Assembly (NCBI GenBank): GCA_017645945.1
Contig: JAGCNL010000015.1
Coordinates: 30,592-94,591 of the forward strand
DNA: 64,000 bases
Origin: Salinivirgaceae bacterium
Lineage (GTDB): Bacteria > Bacteroidota > Bacteroidia > Bacteroidales > SZUA-534
Direction of reading: 5' to 3'
The notes beneath the pieces were generated by a model. The model was not told where the DNA came from and ran no database searches. It was given only the letters and a program-made list of their open reading frames with translations. Made by a program: the position numbers and the translations under genes. Shown one piece after another: positions 31,856-41,392 of this stretch; position 1 is the stretch's first letter; each line of letters opens with the position of its first letter.

Positions 31856-34207
31856 ATGACATTTAAAATCAACAAATATGTCATTATACTGCTATTGCTT
31901 GTGTGCGGCAATATGACGATGGCGCAGAAACACACTATCAGCGGTGTTGTGCGAGATGCCGGAAGCGGCGAGTTGTTGCCATCGGCCAATGTCTATTTGA
32001 ATTCTGGAGTTGGTACGGTTACCAACAATTACGGCTTTTTTGCCATCACAACAACCCATCCGGAAGTCATACTCAATGTCTCATACGTTGGTTATTCCGC
32101 ATACAGTCAGACGTTTACAACCACCAAAGATACCGTTGTCGATATTAAAATGTTGTCTGACAATCAGATTGAGGAGGTGGTTGTTACTGACAATTCGAGC
32201 CAGTCGAGGTTGCGCTCGTCGCAATTCAATATTGCCAACATCACAATGAAAGAGGTGTCGCAACTACCCACATTGCTTGGCGAACACGATGTGCTGAAAG
32301 CCATGCAGACAATGCCGGGCATAGGCTATGGTGCTGATGGTATGACAGGGCTCTACGTGCGTGGTGGCAGCCCCGACCAGAACTTGATTCTGCTCGATGG
32401 CGCACCAGTTTACAATGCCAACCATCTGTTCGGCTTTTTGTCGGTGTTCAATGCCGAAGCAATAAAATCGGTTTCGGTGCTCAAAGGCGGTTTTCCGGCG
32501 CGTTACGGCGGCAGGCTGTCGTCGGTGCTCGACATTCAGATGAAAGAGGGAAACATAAACGAGACACACGGAATGGCATCGGTGGGATTACTCTCGTCGC
32601 AATTGGCAGTTGAAGGGCCAATAAACGAAAAAACATCTTATTTGCTTGCTTTGCGCCGCGCCTATTTCGATTTGATAATGTGGCCAATGTGCAAAATATC
32701 TGATATAAGGGATGGTGTGGGAAAATCATCGGCAGGCTACCATTTTACCGACATCAACGCTAAAGTCAACCATCGGTTAGACACTAAAAGTCAGATATTT
32801 GCGAGTTTTTATTCTGGAATTGACAAATTCAGGTCAAAGTCGGAATTCCCGAGTGGTGGCTATGATGTGGATGACAGATTCAGGCTCAAATGGCAGAACC
32901 AAACGGCAACTCTGCGATATAACCTCACCTTGGGCAACAAACTGTTTATGAATAGCTCGCTGATTTACAGTCGCTACAAATATTTTACAAAGTCATCTGT
33001 TCGCTACGATTACTTTGAGAGCGACCGTTATGAGTATTCATCGGCGAAAAGTGAATCAGCGTTGCAAGATTGGGCGGCAAAGACTGATTTTGACTGGTAC
33101 CCAACCGAAAACCATATTATTAAAACAGGCATCGGCATAACCCGTCACCGATTCTCGCCCGAACAAAGCGCATACGAGTCGGGCTACAGCAGAAATGCTT
33201 CATCCGTTGCCGACACTTCATACGGCACAAAAAAGGTGAAATCTGTCGATTTATCAACCTACATTGAAGACGATTGGACAATGACTAAATCGCTGAAAGC
33301 CAATGTAGGAACACGTTTGACTCTGTTCAATGTCGAAGGCCGCACGTACACCTCCGTCGAGCCTCGAGCATCGCTCTGCTACCTGATAAGCGACAATCTT
33401 TCGGTTAAGGCGGCCTACTCAAAAATGACGCAGTATGTTCATTTAGTTTCAAACTCATCAGTGGGGCTGCCCACCGACCAATGGTTGCCCTCAACAAAGA
33501 AAATAAAGCCCGAATCGTCCGACCAGATTTCAGCGGGTTTGCAGTACAACTCGCCCAACTACGAGTTCACAGCCGAAGGTTTCTACAAGAAAATGAACAA
33601 CTTGATTGAGTTCCGCGAGGGTGCAAATTATATGTCGTATCAAAATTGGGAGGAAAAACTTACCTCGGGCAACGGCAGGGCGTACGGCCTTGAGTTTATG
33701 GCGAAAAAGAGCTCGGAGCACACCACGGGCTGGGTGAGTTACACGCTGTCATGGAGCAACCGCAAGTTTGCCGAACTGAACAATGGCGAGTGTTTCCCGT
33801 TCAAATACGACCGCCGCCATGACATTTCAATCGTCGCAATGCATTCATTCTCAAAGAAATTCGACATCAGCGCCAATTGGAATATCAGCAGTGGAAACCG
33901 CGTTACCCTGCCAATTGCCCGTTTCACCGATTTGGACGGCGAGGAATCGGTAGCCTACTCAAAGCGCAACGAGTACCGAATGCCACTCTTTCACCGCCTT
34001 GATGTCAACGCCAACCTCAACCGCCCGAAACGTCGCGGCATGGCCACCTGGACATTCGGTGTTTACAACCTCTATGCGCGGCAAAATCCCTTTTATATTT
34101 ACACCGACTGCGAAAAAAACGAATGGTTGGGTGATTGCCGTTATTTCATGAAAAAAGTATCGGTGCTGACAATTGTACCGACAATTTCGTATAAGATTAA
34201 GTTTTAG
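31856..34207 (+). CDS. TonB-dependent receptor with carboxypeptidase-like N-terminal domain
   Basis: A 783-residue outer-membrane receptor with a signal peptide (NMTMAQ), a carboxypeptidase D regulatory-like domain (about 25-105, ISGVVRDAGSGELLPSANVY), a plug domain (about 115-240, YVRGGSPDQNLILLDGAPV) and a 22-strand-type barrel to the C-terminus (ISYKIKF). Partner of the preceding DUF4249 lipoprotein. A strong terminator follows at 34227-34269. The imported substrate is not predictable. Confidence 0.9.
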   Translation: MTFKINKYVIILLLLVCGNMTMAQKHTISGVVRDAGSGELLPSANVYLNSGVGTVTNNYGFFAITTTHPEVILNVSYVGYSAYSQTFTTTKDTVVDIKMLSDNQIEEVVVTDNSSQSRLRSSQFNIANITMKEVSQLPTLLGEHDVLKAMQTMPGIGYGADGMTGLYVRGGSPDQNLILLDGAPVYNANHLFGFLSVFNAEAIKSVSVLKGGFPARYGGRLSSVLDIQMKEGNINETHGMASVGLLSSQLAVEGPINEKTSYLLALRRAYFDLIMWPMCKISDIRDGVGKSSAGYHFTDINAKVNHRLDTKSQIFASFYSGIDKFRSKSEFPSGGYDVDDRFRLKWQNQTATLRYNLTLGNKLFMNSSLIYSRYKYFTKSSVRYDYFESDRYEYSSAKSESALQDWAAKTDFDWYPTENHIIKTGIGITRHRFSPEQSAYESGYSRNASSVADTSYGTKKVKSVDLSTYIEDDWTMTKSLKANVGTRLTLFNVEGRTYTSVEPRASLCYLISDNLSVKAAYSKMTQYVHLVSNSSVGLPTDQWLPSTKKIKPESSDQISAGLQYNSPNYEFTAEGFYKKMNNLIEFREGANYMSYQNWEEKLTSGNGRAYGLEFMAKKSSEHTTGWVSYTLSWSNRKFAELNNGECFPFKYDRRHDISIVAMHSFSKKFDISANWNISSGNRVTLPIARFTDLDGEESVAYSKRNEYRMPLFHRLDVNANLNRPKRRGMATWTFGVYNLYARQNPFYIYTDCEKNEWLGDCRYFMKKVSVLTIVPTISYKIKF

Positions 34208-34216
34208 TTTGGAAAT

Positions 34217-34338
34217 AGATGCTTGCAAATCCGCAGGCTGTCCGTTGGTGGCGGCCTGCGGATTTTTTTGTGTGCACAACTCCCTTATGTTACCTTAATG
34301 TTTCGTATGGCTATGCTATATGTTTCCTATATGCTGAA
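34217..34338. repeat. Dispersed repeat R1, copy 2
   Basis: Copy 2 matches 29155-29280 in order: GATGCTTGCAAATCCGCAG, a loop, CCTGCGGATTTTTTTGTG, then CTTAATGTTTCGTATGG and CTATGCTATATGTT. Related CCTATATGTT units recur at about 36232-36264. Confidence 0.6.
34227..34269 (+). terminator. Terminator after the TonB receptor
   Basis: AAATCCGCAGGC pairs perfectly with GCCTGCGGATTT (12 bp) around a 15-base loop and is followed by further T. It lies within repeat R1. Confidence 0.8.
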
Positions 34339-34375
34339 AAAACTCAAGTTACAATTTATTCACCTTATCAAAATA

Positions 34376-35806
34376 TCAAACTGAAAAGATTTCATCCAGT
34401 GTTACCTCTTTCTGGACTATTCCACTGTGAATGTTCTTTTTGACGCCGAAAGTCGTCACCATTGTGAAATGCAGTGCTTTCTTAGTGCCAGTCGCTTGGC
34501 GGAAAGTCTCGATTTTGTTGCGGAAATTGGCCTCATCGTCGGCACTTATGGCATATTCGCCCGACGAGAATTTCATTTCACATAGATTGATAACATTGTC
34601 GCGACGTAAGATTACAAGGTCGATTTGGCAGCCACGGTCTTTTTTCTCTTTATAGAACCATGTGGAACATTCTGTTTGTACATCGCTGATTCCTATTGCT
34701 TTACGAAGTTGCGGAATGTGATATTTGCAAAGCAGTTCAAAGGTGTAGCCCGCCCACGCACGGCGCGAAGGATTGTCGATGGCGAGCGTCCAAAAGTTGT
34801 CGGCCCTGCCGTTCTGACCCTTGATGAAACGGAAGTAAAACAGCGTGTAAAAATCGCAAAGTTGATAGATGGTGTTTTTCTTGACAGACCCGAAAAAGTT
34901 GTAAGCCGACACGATTCCCGACGCACAAAGGTCGTCCAAAAGCCGAGTAAAAACGCCGTTGTCGGGAAGTTTTGAGGCAGTAATTATTTCGTTGCGTGTA
35001 AGCCCCAAGTTTTTTTTCGACAATGCCTCAACAATTTTCATATACGGTTCGGGATTTTTGAAAAGAGTGCTATACAGTGCGTTAAACTCGCCGGCAAGCA
35101 GCGGGGTTGTGCCGAAAAACATTTGGTCGATATTATTGTTGAAACTGATTGTCGGCGAAATCTGTTTTAAGTAAAACGGAATTCCGCCCATCACCATATA
35201 GCATTCAGCAATATCGCGCCGCGAGAATTCCACACCTTTTGATTTCAAGTAAAGTTCGGTTTCGCGAAGCGTGAATGGCTTTAGCAACATTCTGAGTGTC
35301 ACGCGGTTGAAAAAACCACCCTTGCTTTTTAGAAGTTTTTTGGTAATCCATGTTGTTGTCGAGCCGCAAACAATCATCATAATGTTATTTTGCTGAGCCG
35401 CCCAGCCGTTCCAAAACCACTCAAAAGCGGCAAGAAAATCGGATTTCGGTGTGTCGAGCCATGGCATTTCATCAATAAAAATCAAAATTCTCTTCTCTTT
35501 CGATTTTTTCAGCAGATATTCTTTCAGTTGCGAAAACGCTGTCAGCCAATCTTTTGGTGCAGGAAAATCCATTCCCGAATATTCGGCAAGCGCAATTGCG
35601 AAAGTTGAAAGTTGAAAATCCCTTGACTTTTGATAAAGCCCTGTTACGTAGAAATCAAACATTCCTTCGAAATATTTGTTCACGAGGAACGATTTGCCGA
35701 CACGTCTGCGTCCATAAACAACCACAAATTCGTTTTCGTTTGAGTTGTATCTCCGCTTAAGTATCTCACGTTCAGTCTCTCTGCCTATTATTTCCGCACT
35801 ATCCAT
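34376..35806 (-). CDS. AAA-type ATPase with C-terminal DUF234 nuclease-like domain
   Basis: A 476-residue protein of the archaeal-type ATPase family widespread in Bacteroidota. Walker A is YGRRRVGKSFL (Lys38, Ser39), Walker B is ILIFIDEMPWLD (Asp111, Glu112), and a sensor region follows. The C-terminal DUF234 region has IDLVILRRDNVINLCEMKFS, which has the D-x-E-x-K form of a PD-(D/E)xK nuclease fold. The role is unsettled; defence or plasmid-maintenance functions have been suggested for such proteins. It is controlled by a promoter overlapped by an operator array. Confidence 0.85.
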   Translation of the reverse strand: MDSAEIIGRETEREILKRRYNSNENEFVVVYGRRRVGKSFLVNKYFEGMFDFYVTGLYQKSRDFQLSTFAIALAEYSGMDFPAPKDWLTAFSQLKEYLLKKSKEKRILIFIDEMPWLDTPKSDFLAAFEWFWNGWAAQQNNIMMIVCGSTTTWITKKLLKSKGGFFNRVTLRMLLKPFTLRETELYLKSKGVEFSRRDIAECYMVMGGIPFYLKQISPTISFNNNIDQMFFGTTPLLAGEFNALYSTLFKNPEPYMKIVEALSKKNLGLTRNEIITASKLPDNGVFTRLLDDLCASGIVSAYNFFGSVKKNTIYQLCDFYTLFYFRFIKGQNGRADNFWTLAIDNPSRRAWAGYTFELLCKYHIPQLRKAIGISDVQTECSTWFYKEKKDRGCQIDLVILRRDNVINLCEMKFSSGEYAISADDEANFRNKIETFRQATGTKKALHFTMVTTFGVKKNIHSGIVQKEVTLDEIFSV

Positions 35807-35823
35807 AGTAAAAATTTTTTACA

Positions 35824-35831
35824 CAAAGATA
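35824..35831 (-). promoter_or_regulatory. -7 element of the ATPase gene
   Basis: TATCTTTG on the minus strand is an exact TAnnTTTG match 18 bases before the ATG at 35806. The expected -33 position falls inside the first operator-like palindrome. Confidence 0.55.
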
Positions 35832-35841
35832 ACTGTTTTTT

Positions 35842-35947
35842 GGGATAACCTATCGGAATCGCTATTTTTTATGCATATTCCGATAACTTATCGGCAAATA
35901 ACTTATCGGAATCATTCTTTTATATACACATTCCGATAGATTATCGG
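35842..35947. promoter_or_regulatory. Array of CCGATAAC-TTATCGG palindromes
   Basis: Four sites: GGGATAACCTATCGG (35842-35856), TTCCGATAACTTATCGG (35878-35894), AAATAACTTATCGG (35896-35909) and TTCCGATAGATTATCGG (35931-35947). Centres are spaced about 38, 15 and 38 bp, showing that the array is a direct duplication of an approximately 53-bp unit holding two sites. It abuts the ATPase promoter and is a probable operator. Confidence 0.65.
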
Positions 35948-36043
35948 GGGAGCAGTGGTGGTTTAAGCGATTGTTCCTCAATAATCCGCATCGAAAAGCA
36001 TAATGCGGTACTCATCGCCGCATCTTGTTGAAATAGAAAAGGT

Positions 36044-36112
36044 ATAATTCATCTACAAAAGAATTCTGCAAGAGAAATTCTCCGGTTTCATGTTGCGCAG
36101 TTCTACACTTGG
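36044..36112 (-). pseudogene. Remnant of the 49-residue protein gene
   Basis: The minus strand reads ELRNMKPENFSCRILL and a stop, matching the C-terminus of the ORF at 29315-29464, with similar flanking DNA (AAAGAATTCTGCAAG). Upstream the similarity and the start codon are lost. Confidence 0.55.
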
Positions 36113-36414
36113 CCGCACAAAACCACTTTATCGCAAAGAAAACAATCGAAAACCGAAGAAAACGCAAGTTGCTCCGCAGTGTCGCAGGCCCCGGATTTGT
36201 CATTTTTCTGAATCGGAAAATGGCGTTGGCTTTCCTATATGTTTCCTATATGTTCCCTATATGTTGGATTAACGATAAATCATGAATATGCCATCGCATT
36301 TTATGCTTTAAGCAATGCGTGGCACCACTGGGCAAAAAACATTCACATTCCCAGTCATTCGCCATTTTGCCTTGTCAATTCACCAAAAAACTGTGCGTCA
36401 AACGTTCAAATGCT

Positions 36415-36422
36415 TAACTTTG
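36415..36422 (+). promoter_or_regulatory. -7 element of the porU-like gene
   Basis: TAACTTTG (36415-36422) lies 23 bases before the ATG at 36446. It supports that start over upstream in-frame ATGs, which would lie before the transcription start. Confidence 0.45.
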
Positions 36423-36445
36423 TTTGTTTTTATAGCGTTTGTCTG

Positions 36446-39400
36446 ATGAGGCGATTTTTCGGCATATTATTTTTTGCGATGGCTGCGATGGCTGCCGTTA
36501 ATGCTGATGCCCAGCAGTTTACAAACGACTGGATAAATTTCAGCCAGGATTATTATCGGTTGGATATTCCGCAGACGGGTGTTTATCGCATTAGCCGAAG
36601 CCAGCTTGAGGCCGCTGGCGTGCCGCTTGGCAGCTTCAATCCGCAGAACATTCAACTTTATCAGAACGGACGCCCCATAGCCTGCCATATTGATGGTGAG
36701 CAGAATGGTCTGCTGAATTTTATTGAATTTTTTGCAGAGAGCAACGACGGCTGGTTCGATACTGAAATGTACGACAAGCCCGAGAATCAGACTAATCCTC
36801 ATTATAGCCTGATAACCGACACTGCGGCTGTTTTTCTGACGTGGAACAACAAATTCTCGAACTTGCGCCACACCAGTTGCAGCTCGGCGGATGCCGTAAA
36901 TCATAGTCAGGCAGTGCATTGCATAATCGACACCGTCTGCCAGTATGTTGGAACATACTTGGGCGGTGAGGAAAACTGTCGGTTCACTGAGGCTGAAGGC
37001 TGGTTTGACGGATCGGCGCTGTCGCTTGGACAGAAACTGACTAAAACGGCCCCCACGCCTGGAGTTGTTGGCGGAAAGGCCCAAATTCAGTTGGCTCTGG
37101 CCGCCTATTCGTCTCAAGGCCATCACATTGCAATTGACGGACCAGGCATCAGTTTCGACACGGTTTTCTACGGATTGCACACCATCAGGTACAAAGCTGA
37201 AATTGATGCAGTCAAATTATTGGAACAGAATAAGTTCGTGTTTTCAAGCATAAACAATATCGATGCTAAAACCGACTATTCGCGGGTGTCGTTCATCGAG
37301 ATTGAGTATCCGTCGGATTTCAATTTCAAAGACCGCCAGCAGCAGGTTTTCAACATGCCTCCTGCTACAGCCGATTCGAGCATAACCATTGAAGGCATGG
37401 GCCTTGACCAAAGCGCTGTGCTGTACGATGTTACGCGCAATCTGCGTATCGGGCTTGTGGTTGATGGCGGTCATGCTACGGCGCTGATTCCCGCCCATGC
37501 CGAAACCGTCAAACTTGTGGTGGTTAGCGGTAAGGCTCTGCTCAAGGTTGGCCGCATATCGCACTCGCCATTCACAAACCATGCGGTTGGCGGAAAGCAG
37601 GTTCTGATTATTTCGCAGACCTCGCTGATGGGAAAAGCAAAGGAATATGCCAACTATCGCGATGCTTATCTTGTTGATGTTGAAGAGCTTTACAATCAGT
37701 TCGGCTATGGAATACGCAAGCACCCCATGGCCATCCGTCATTTTATTGAGTATGCGGTTGCAAAATGGAGCGTAAAACCTGAGTATCTGTTTTTGATTGG
37801 TAAAGGTGTGGCTGCCAATGACATGCGCCGCAATGCAACGGGCTATGCCAATTGCCTGATTCCAACAATGGGTGTTCCGGCATCGGACGCGTTGCTTTCG
37901 GCCTACATCGGTCGTGCTGGCGACGTGCCGCTGCTGGCAACCGGGCGTTTGTCGGCTTTGCGCGAAAGTGATATCGATAAATATCTCAGCAAAGTGAAAG
38001 CCTTTGAGCAGAACGAGCAAAGCGAGTGGATGAAGCGCGTGCTGCACTTTGTGGGCGGCAAAACCAAGAGCGAGCAAGATCAGATTAAAGGCTATATGGC
38101 TGAACATAAGCGTATTATAGAAGATACTTTGTTCGGAGCCCAAGTCACATCGTTCTACAAATCGACATCAGACCCAATTTCGACATCGAAAAACGACAGC
38201 GTTAAAATGCTCATAAACAGCGGCGTGAGCCTGATGACATTCTTCGGTCACGGTTCTGGCTACGGCGGCTTCGACCAGGACATCGACGTTCCGTCGTACT
38301 ACAATAATGAGGGCAGATATCCGCTCATAATTTCAAACTCGTGCTACACGGGCAATATCTACGGCGCTTGGCAGTCGTCGGTGAGCGAAGACTGGGTACT
38401 GGCCGACAAAAAGGGTGCTATCGGCCTGATTGCCATGGTGAACGAAGGTGTGCCGTACTACCTCAATAGGTTTTCTGTGAACTTTTACAAGCATTTGGCC
38501 AATTATTCGTATGCCGAGCCAATTGGAAAGTCGATGCGCAGTGCGCAGGCGGCCATGGTGGGCGGCACCGACCGTCTGACTATCGGGCATATCCAGCAGA
38601 TGGTTTTGCATGGAGACCCGTGCATTGTACTGAACAGCAAATCTTTGCCCGACTTGCAGATTTCACCGTCCGATGTAAGTTTCACCCCGTCGCTGCTGAC
38701 AACAGCCATTGATTCGTTCACGGTGAAGGTGGCTTTGCGCAATGTCAGCCGCGCCATCACCAAGGATTTTGTGGTGGAACTTCTACACACGCATCCAGAC
38801 GGAACATCAACGCTTTACGCCAAACAGCTCGAAGGTCTCAAATTCCGCGACACGCTGCGTTTCCGTCTGCCGATGAATCGGGCCATCGCATCGGGCAATA
38901 ACCAATTCATTATCAGGCTTGATGCCATGGAGCAAATCGACGAACTGAACGAGGAGAACAACTCGGTTGAGGTTTCGACATACGTGCAGTCGGTTGATGT
39001 GACGCCCGTTTGGCCGTACAATTATTGCCTTACCGATGCTGTTCCAGAGGCTCTTAAAGCATCTACTGCCGATGTCGTTTCGTCGGGTTATGCGAGTGTT
39101 TTCCAGATAGATACCACTGAAAAATTCAACAGCCGCCAGCAGTCAACCAAGAAGGTGGAGCACAGTGGCGGTGTGGTTGAATGGAAACCGTCGAAAGCAA
39201 TCAGCAAGGGCAGAACATATTTCTGGCGCGTTAAAGGCGATGCGGGCGACGATTACAGCCCGACCAACTCGTTTGTTGTCCGCAATGGCCTGACTGGTTG
39301 GGAACAGTCTCATTTTGAGCAAATTGATGATAACGATTTCTCACGCATCGAACCTGACGGCGAAAGCCAATCATTCAGTTTTGCAAGTGCGGCGCGTACA

Positions 39401-41293
39401 ATTCGCTGCCATAACCTTGGCTCGCCAAACTCAAGCAACTTCATGAAAATCAGCTTTGAAATGGACGGCTACAGCGCACAGTCGTCGTGCGGCGCGGCCA
39501 ATGCCTTACTGATGGTTGTCATCGACTCGTTCAATCTTCTGCCGTGGCAGTCGGACCGCGGGCGCTTCGGCCATTCCAACTATCCGCACTGCTCAGGGGC
39601 GGCCTACGAGCTTTATTTCATCTTCTATTTAGGCAATCTCGATGCAGGTCTCGACTCGCTCATCAGCATGGTTGAGAATCATGTGCCAAACGGCAACTAC
39701 ATAATGATTTACTCGTTCATGTCGGGGCGTTTCCAGCAGTGGCCTGAGCGTGCTTACAGCGCGTTTGAGCGATGGGGCGCAACCGAGATTCGCAACGTGA
39801 ACAGTTCGGTGCCATACATTTTTTTCACTCACAAGGGTTATCCCGATGAGGCAGAGGAAGTTATCGGCAAATCGGCCACTGACCATATCGATTTTCACAG
39901 GACTCTGCTCAACAACTACAACTTCGGAACCATAACCAGCCAGCCGATAGGCCCGGCAAAGAAATGGGCGGGGCTTGAATGGGATTGCGACACCACGGAA
40001 CATGGCGAGCAGTTTGTAAGGGTTATGGGAATCGGCGCCAACGGCAATTCGAGCATCTTGATTGACTCCGTGTCTGACCGTACGGCTAATCTATCTAACA
40101 TTGACTCAAAACGTTACGAGCAACTTCAATTGCAGTTCTTCACCAAAGACGATATCAGCCACACACCATCGCAATTGCGGATGTGGCGCGTGCTTTACAC
40201 TCCGTACACCGATTTGGCGGTCAGTCCGAACAGGAGCTGGAGTTTCCGATCCGATACCGTGCATGAGGGTGAACCAGTCAGTGTTTCAATTGCTTACGAA
40301 AATATCGGACAGCAACCGTCGGATAGCGTTCTGGTGCATTATTGGCTGCAAACCGCCACAAACCGCATAGTTGATATTGGATACAAACGTCTGGCCGCTT
40401 TGAAGCCTGGCGAATATGTAGTTGATAATGTGGAGTTTGAGACCGTCGGACTTGATGAGGAAAACATCTTCTATGCCGAGCTGAACCCGATAAAACCCAA
40501 TTCGAAGGAGTATGACCAAAAAGAACTGACGCATTTCAACAACTTCATACAGAAGCAGTTCCGAGTAGTGCGCGATGATGGCAACCCATTGCTCGATGTC
40601 ACTTTCGATGGGCGCCATATTGCTGATGGCGATATTGTGTCGGCGCATCCGAATATTACCGTCAGCGTGACTGACGCTAACCGTTTCATGACCATCGACG
40701 ATACAAATTCAATTGCAGTTTATGTGATGCCTTTGGTCACTGGCATTGAGAGCCGCGTTGAGCTTGCGGGTAACAGTCAGGTTGAATTCACTCCTGGAAC
40801 TCCTGCGAATAATACGGCAAGACTTGTTCTGCCCATGACTTTCGACGACGGCATCTATCAGCTTCGCGTTCGCGCCCACGACGCATCGGGCAACGAGTCG
40901 GGCACAGATGATTATATTATCTCGTTCCGTGTGGTTGCCGAGAACACGGTGTCTGATGTTTATGCATTTCCAAACCCGTTCAGTGCGGCTACACGATTTG
41001 TGTTCCAACTCACTGGCAGTCAGCTGCCTGACGAATTGCAAATCGACATCTACAATCCGTTGGGAAAGATTGTCAAAACCATCACCAAGGCGGAATTCGG
41101 TGATTTGCATTTCGGTCTGAACATGTCGGCTGAGTGGAACGGAACAGGTTCAAGTGGTGCCTTCCTCCCGGTGGGCGTCTATTTCTATAAGGCACGCATA
41201 ACTTACAACGGCCAGTCGTTCCCCATCCGCAACGAGCCTGGCAGCACGGGAGCACTTGTCGGCGGAGTGGGTAGAATTGTGATTGTCAGATAG
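36446..41293 (+). CDS. Giant PorU-like C25 (gingipain-type) peptidase
   Basis: From the chosen ATG the protein has 1615 residues: signal peptide (AVNADAQ, about residue 23), an N-terminal PorU-like domain (YYRLDIPQTGVYRISRSQLE), and a C25 catalytic domain with the dyad His602 (FFGHGSG) and Cys633 (ISNSCYTG). Long beta-sandwich and interleukin-like regions follow, and an FlgD-like Ig domain (AFPNPFSAATRFVFQLTG) near the C-terminus. PorU is the T9SS sortase that cleaves cargo tails, but it is about 1150 residues in Porphyromonas. This may be the sortase or a related secreted C25 protease. The frame extends upstream to 36239, without a signal sequence there. Confidence 0.75.
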   Translation: MRRFFGILFFAMAAMAAVNADAQQFTNDWINFSQDYYRLDIPQTGVYRISRSQLEAAGVPLGSFNPQNIQLYQNGRPIACHIDGEQNGLLNFIEFFAESNDGWFDTEMYDKPENQTNPHYSLITDTAAVFLTWNNKFSNLRHTSCSSADAVNHSQAVHCIIDTVCQYVGTYLGGEENCRFTEAEGWFDGSALSLGQKLTKTAPTPGVVGGKAQIQLALAAYSSQGHHIAIDGPGISFDTVFYGLHTIRYKAEIDAVKLLEQNKFVFSSINNIDAKTDYSRVSFIEIEYPSDFNFKDRQQQVFNMPPATADSSITIEGMGLDQSAVLYDVTRNLRIGLVVDGGHATALIPAHAETVKLVVVSGKALLKVGRISHSPFTNHAVGGKQVLIISQTSLMGKAKEYANYRDAYLVDVEELYNQFGYGIRKHPMAIRHFIEYAVAKWSVKPEYLFLIGKGVAANDMRRNATGYANCLIPTMGVPASDALLSAYIGRAGDVPLLATGRLSALRESDIDKYLSKVKAFEQNEQSEWMKRVLHFVGGKTKSEQDQIKGYMAEHKRIIEDTLFGAQVTSFYKSTSDPISTSKNDSVKMLINSGVSLMTFFGHGSGYGGFDQDIDVPSYYNNEGRYPLIISNSCYTGNIYGAWQSSVSEDWVLADKKGAIGLIAMVNEGVPYYLNRFSVNFYKHLANYSYAEPIGKSMRSAQAAMVGGTDRLTIGHIQQMVLHGDPCIVLNSKSLPDLQISPSDVSFTPSLLTTAIDSFTVKVALRNVSRAITKDFVVELLHTHPDGTSTLYAKQLEGLKFRDTLRFRLPMNRAIASGNNQFIIRLDAMEQIDELNEENNSVEVSTYVQSVDVTPVWPYNYCLTDAVPEALKASTADVVSSGYASVFQIDTTEKFNSRQQSTKKVEHSGGVVEWKPSKAISKGRTYFWRVKGDAGDDYSPTNSFVVRNGLTGWEQSHFEQIDDNDFSRIEPDGESQSFSFASAARTIRCHNLGSPNSSNFMKISFEMDGYSAQSSCGAANALLMVVIDSFNLLPWQSDRGRFGHSNYPHCSGAAYELYFIFYLGNLDAGLDSLISMVENHVPNGNYIMIYSFMSGRFQQWPERAYSAFERWGATEIRNVNSSVPYIFFTHKGYPDEAEEVIGKSATDHIDFHRTLLNNYNFGTITSQPIGPAKKWAGLEWDCDTTEHGEQFVRVMGIGANGNSSILIDSVSDRTANLSNIDSKRYEQLQLQFFTKDDISHTPSQLRMWRVLYTPYTDLAVSPNRSWSFRSDTVHEGEPVSVSIAYENIGQQPSDSVLVHYWLQTATNRIVDIGYKRLAALKPGEYVVDNVEFETVGLDEENIFYAELNPIKPNSKEYDQKELTHFNNFIQKQFRVVRDDGNPLLDVTFDGRHIADGDIVSAHPNITVSVTDANRFMTIDDTNSIAVYVMPLVTGIESRVELAGNSQVEFTPGTPANNTARLVLPMTFDDGIYQLRVRAHDASGNESGTDDYIISFRVVAENTVSDVYAFPNPFSAATRFVFQLTGSQLPDELQIDIYNPLGKIVKTITKAEFGDLHFGLNMSAEWNGTGSSGAFLPVGVYFYKARITYNGQSFPIRNEPGSTGALVGGVGRIVIVR

Positions 41294-41364
41294 ATGCGAA
41301 TAAGTAATTTTCGCCTTCAGAAAATCCGAACAGCTTTACTTTCAACTATATCGCGCAAAAAAGA

Positions 41365-41372
41365 TATCTTTG
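41365..41372 (+). promoter_or_regulatory. -7 element of the DUF819 gene
   Basis: TATCTTTG (41365-41372), an exact TAnnTTTG match 20 bases before the ATG at 41393. It lies inside the extended reading frame, which argues for the shorter start. Confidence 0.5.
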
Positions 41373-41392
41373 CGACGTATTTTGTTGCAACT

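Larger units (their letters stand above)
35807..36445. other. Intergenic region with operator array and gene remnant
   Basis: The left part holds the ATPase promoter and four TTATCGG half-palindromes (35842-35947). The middle carries a remnant of the 49-residue protein (36044-36112, minus). The right part carries tandem CTATATGTT units (36232-36264) and the porU-like promoter. No intact gene is seen. Confidence 0.6.

Noticed and set aside
36239..36445. N-terminal extension of the PorU-like protein
   Set aside because: It lies before the predicted transcription start, translates a TATATGTT repeat, and would bury the signal peptide.
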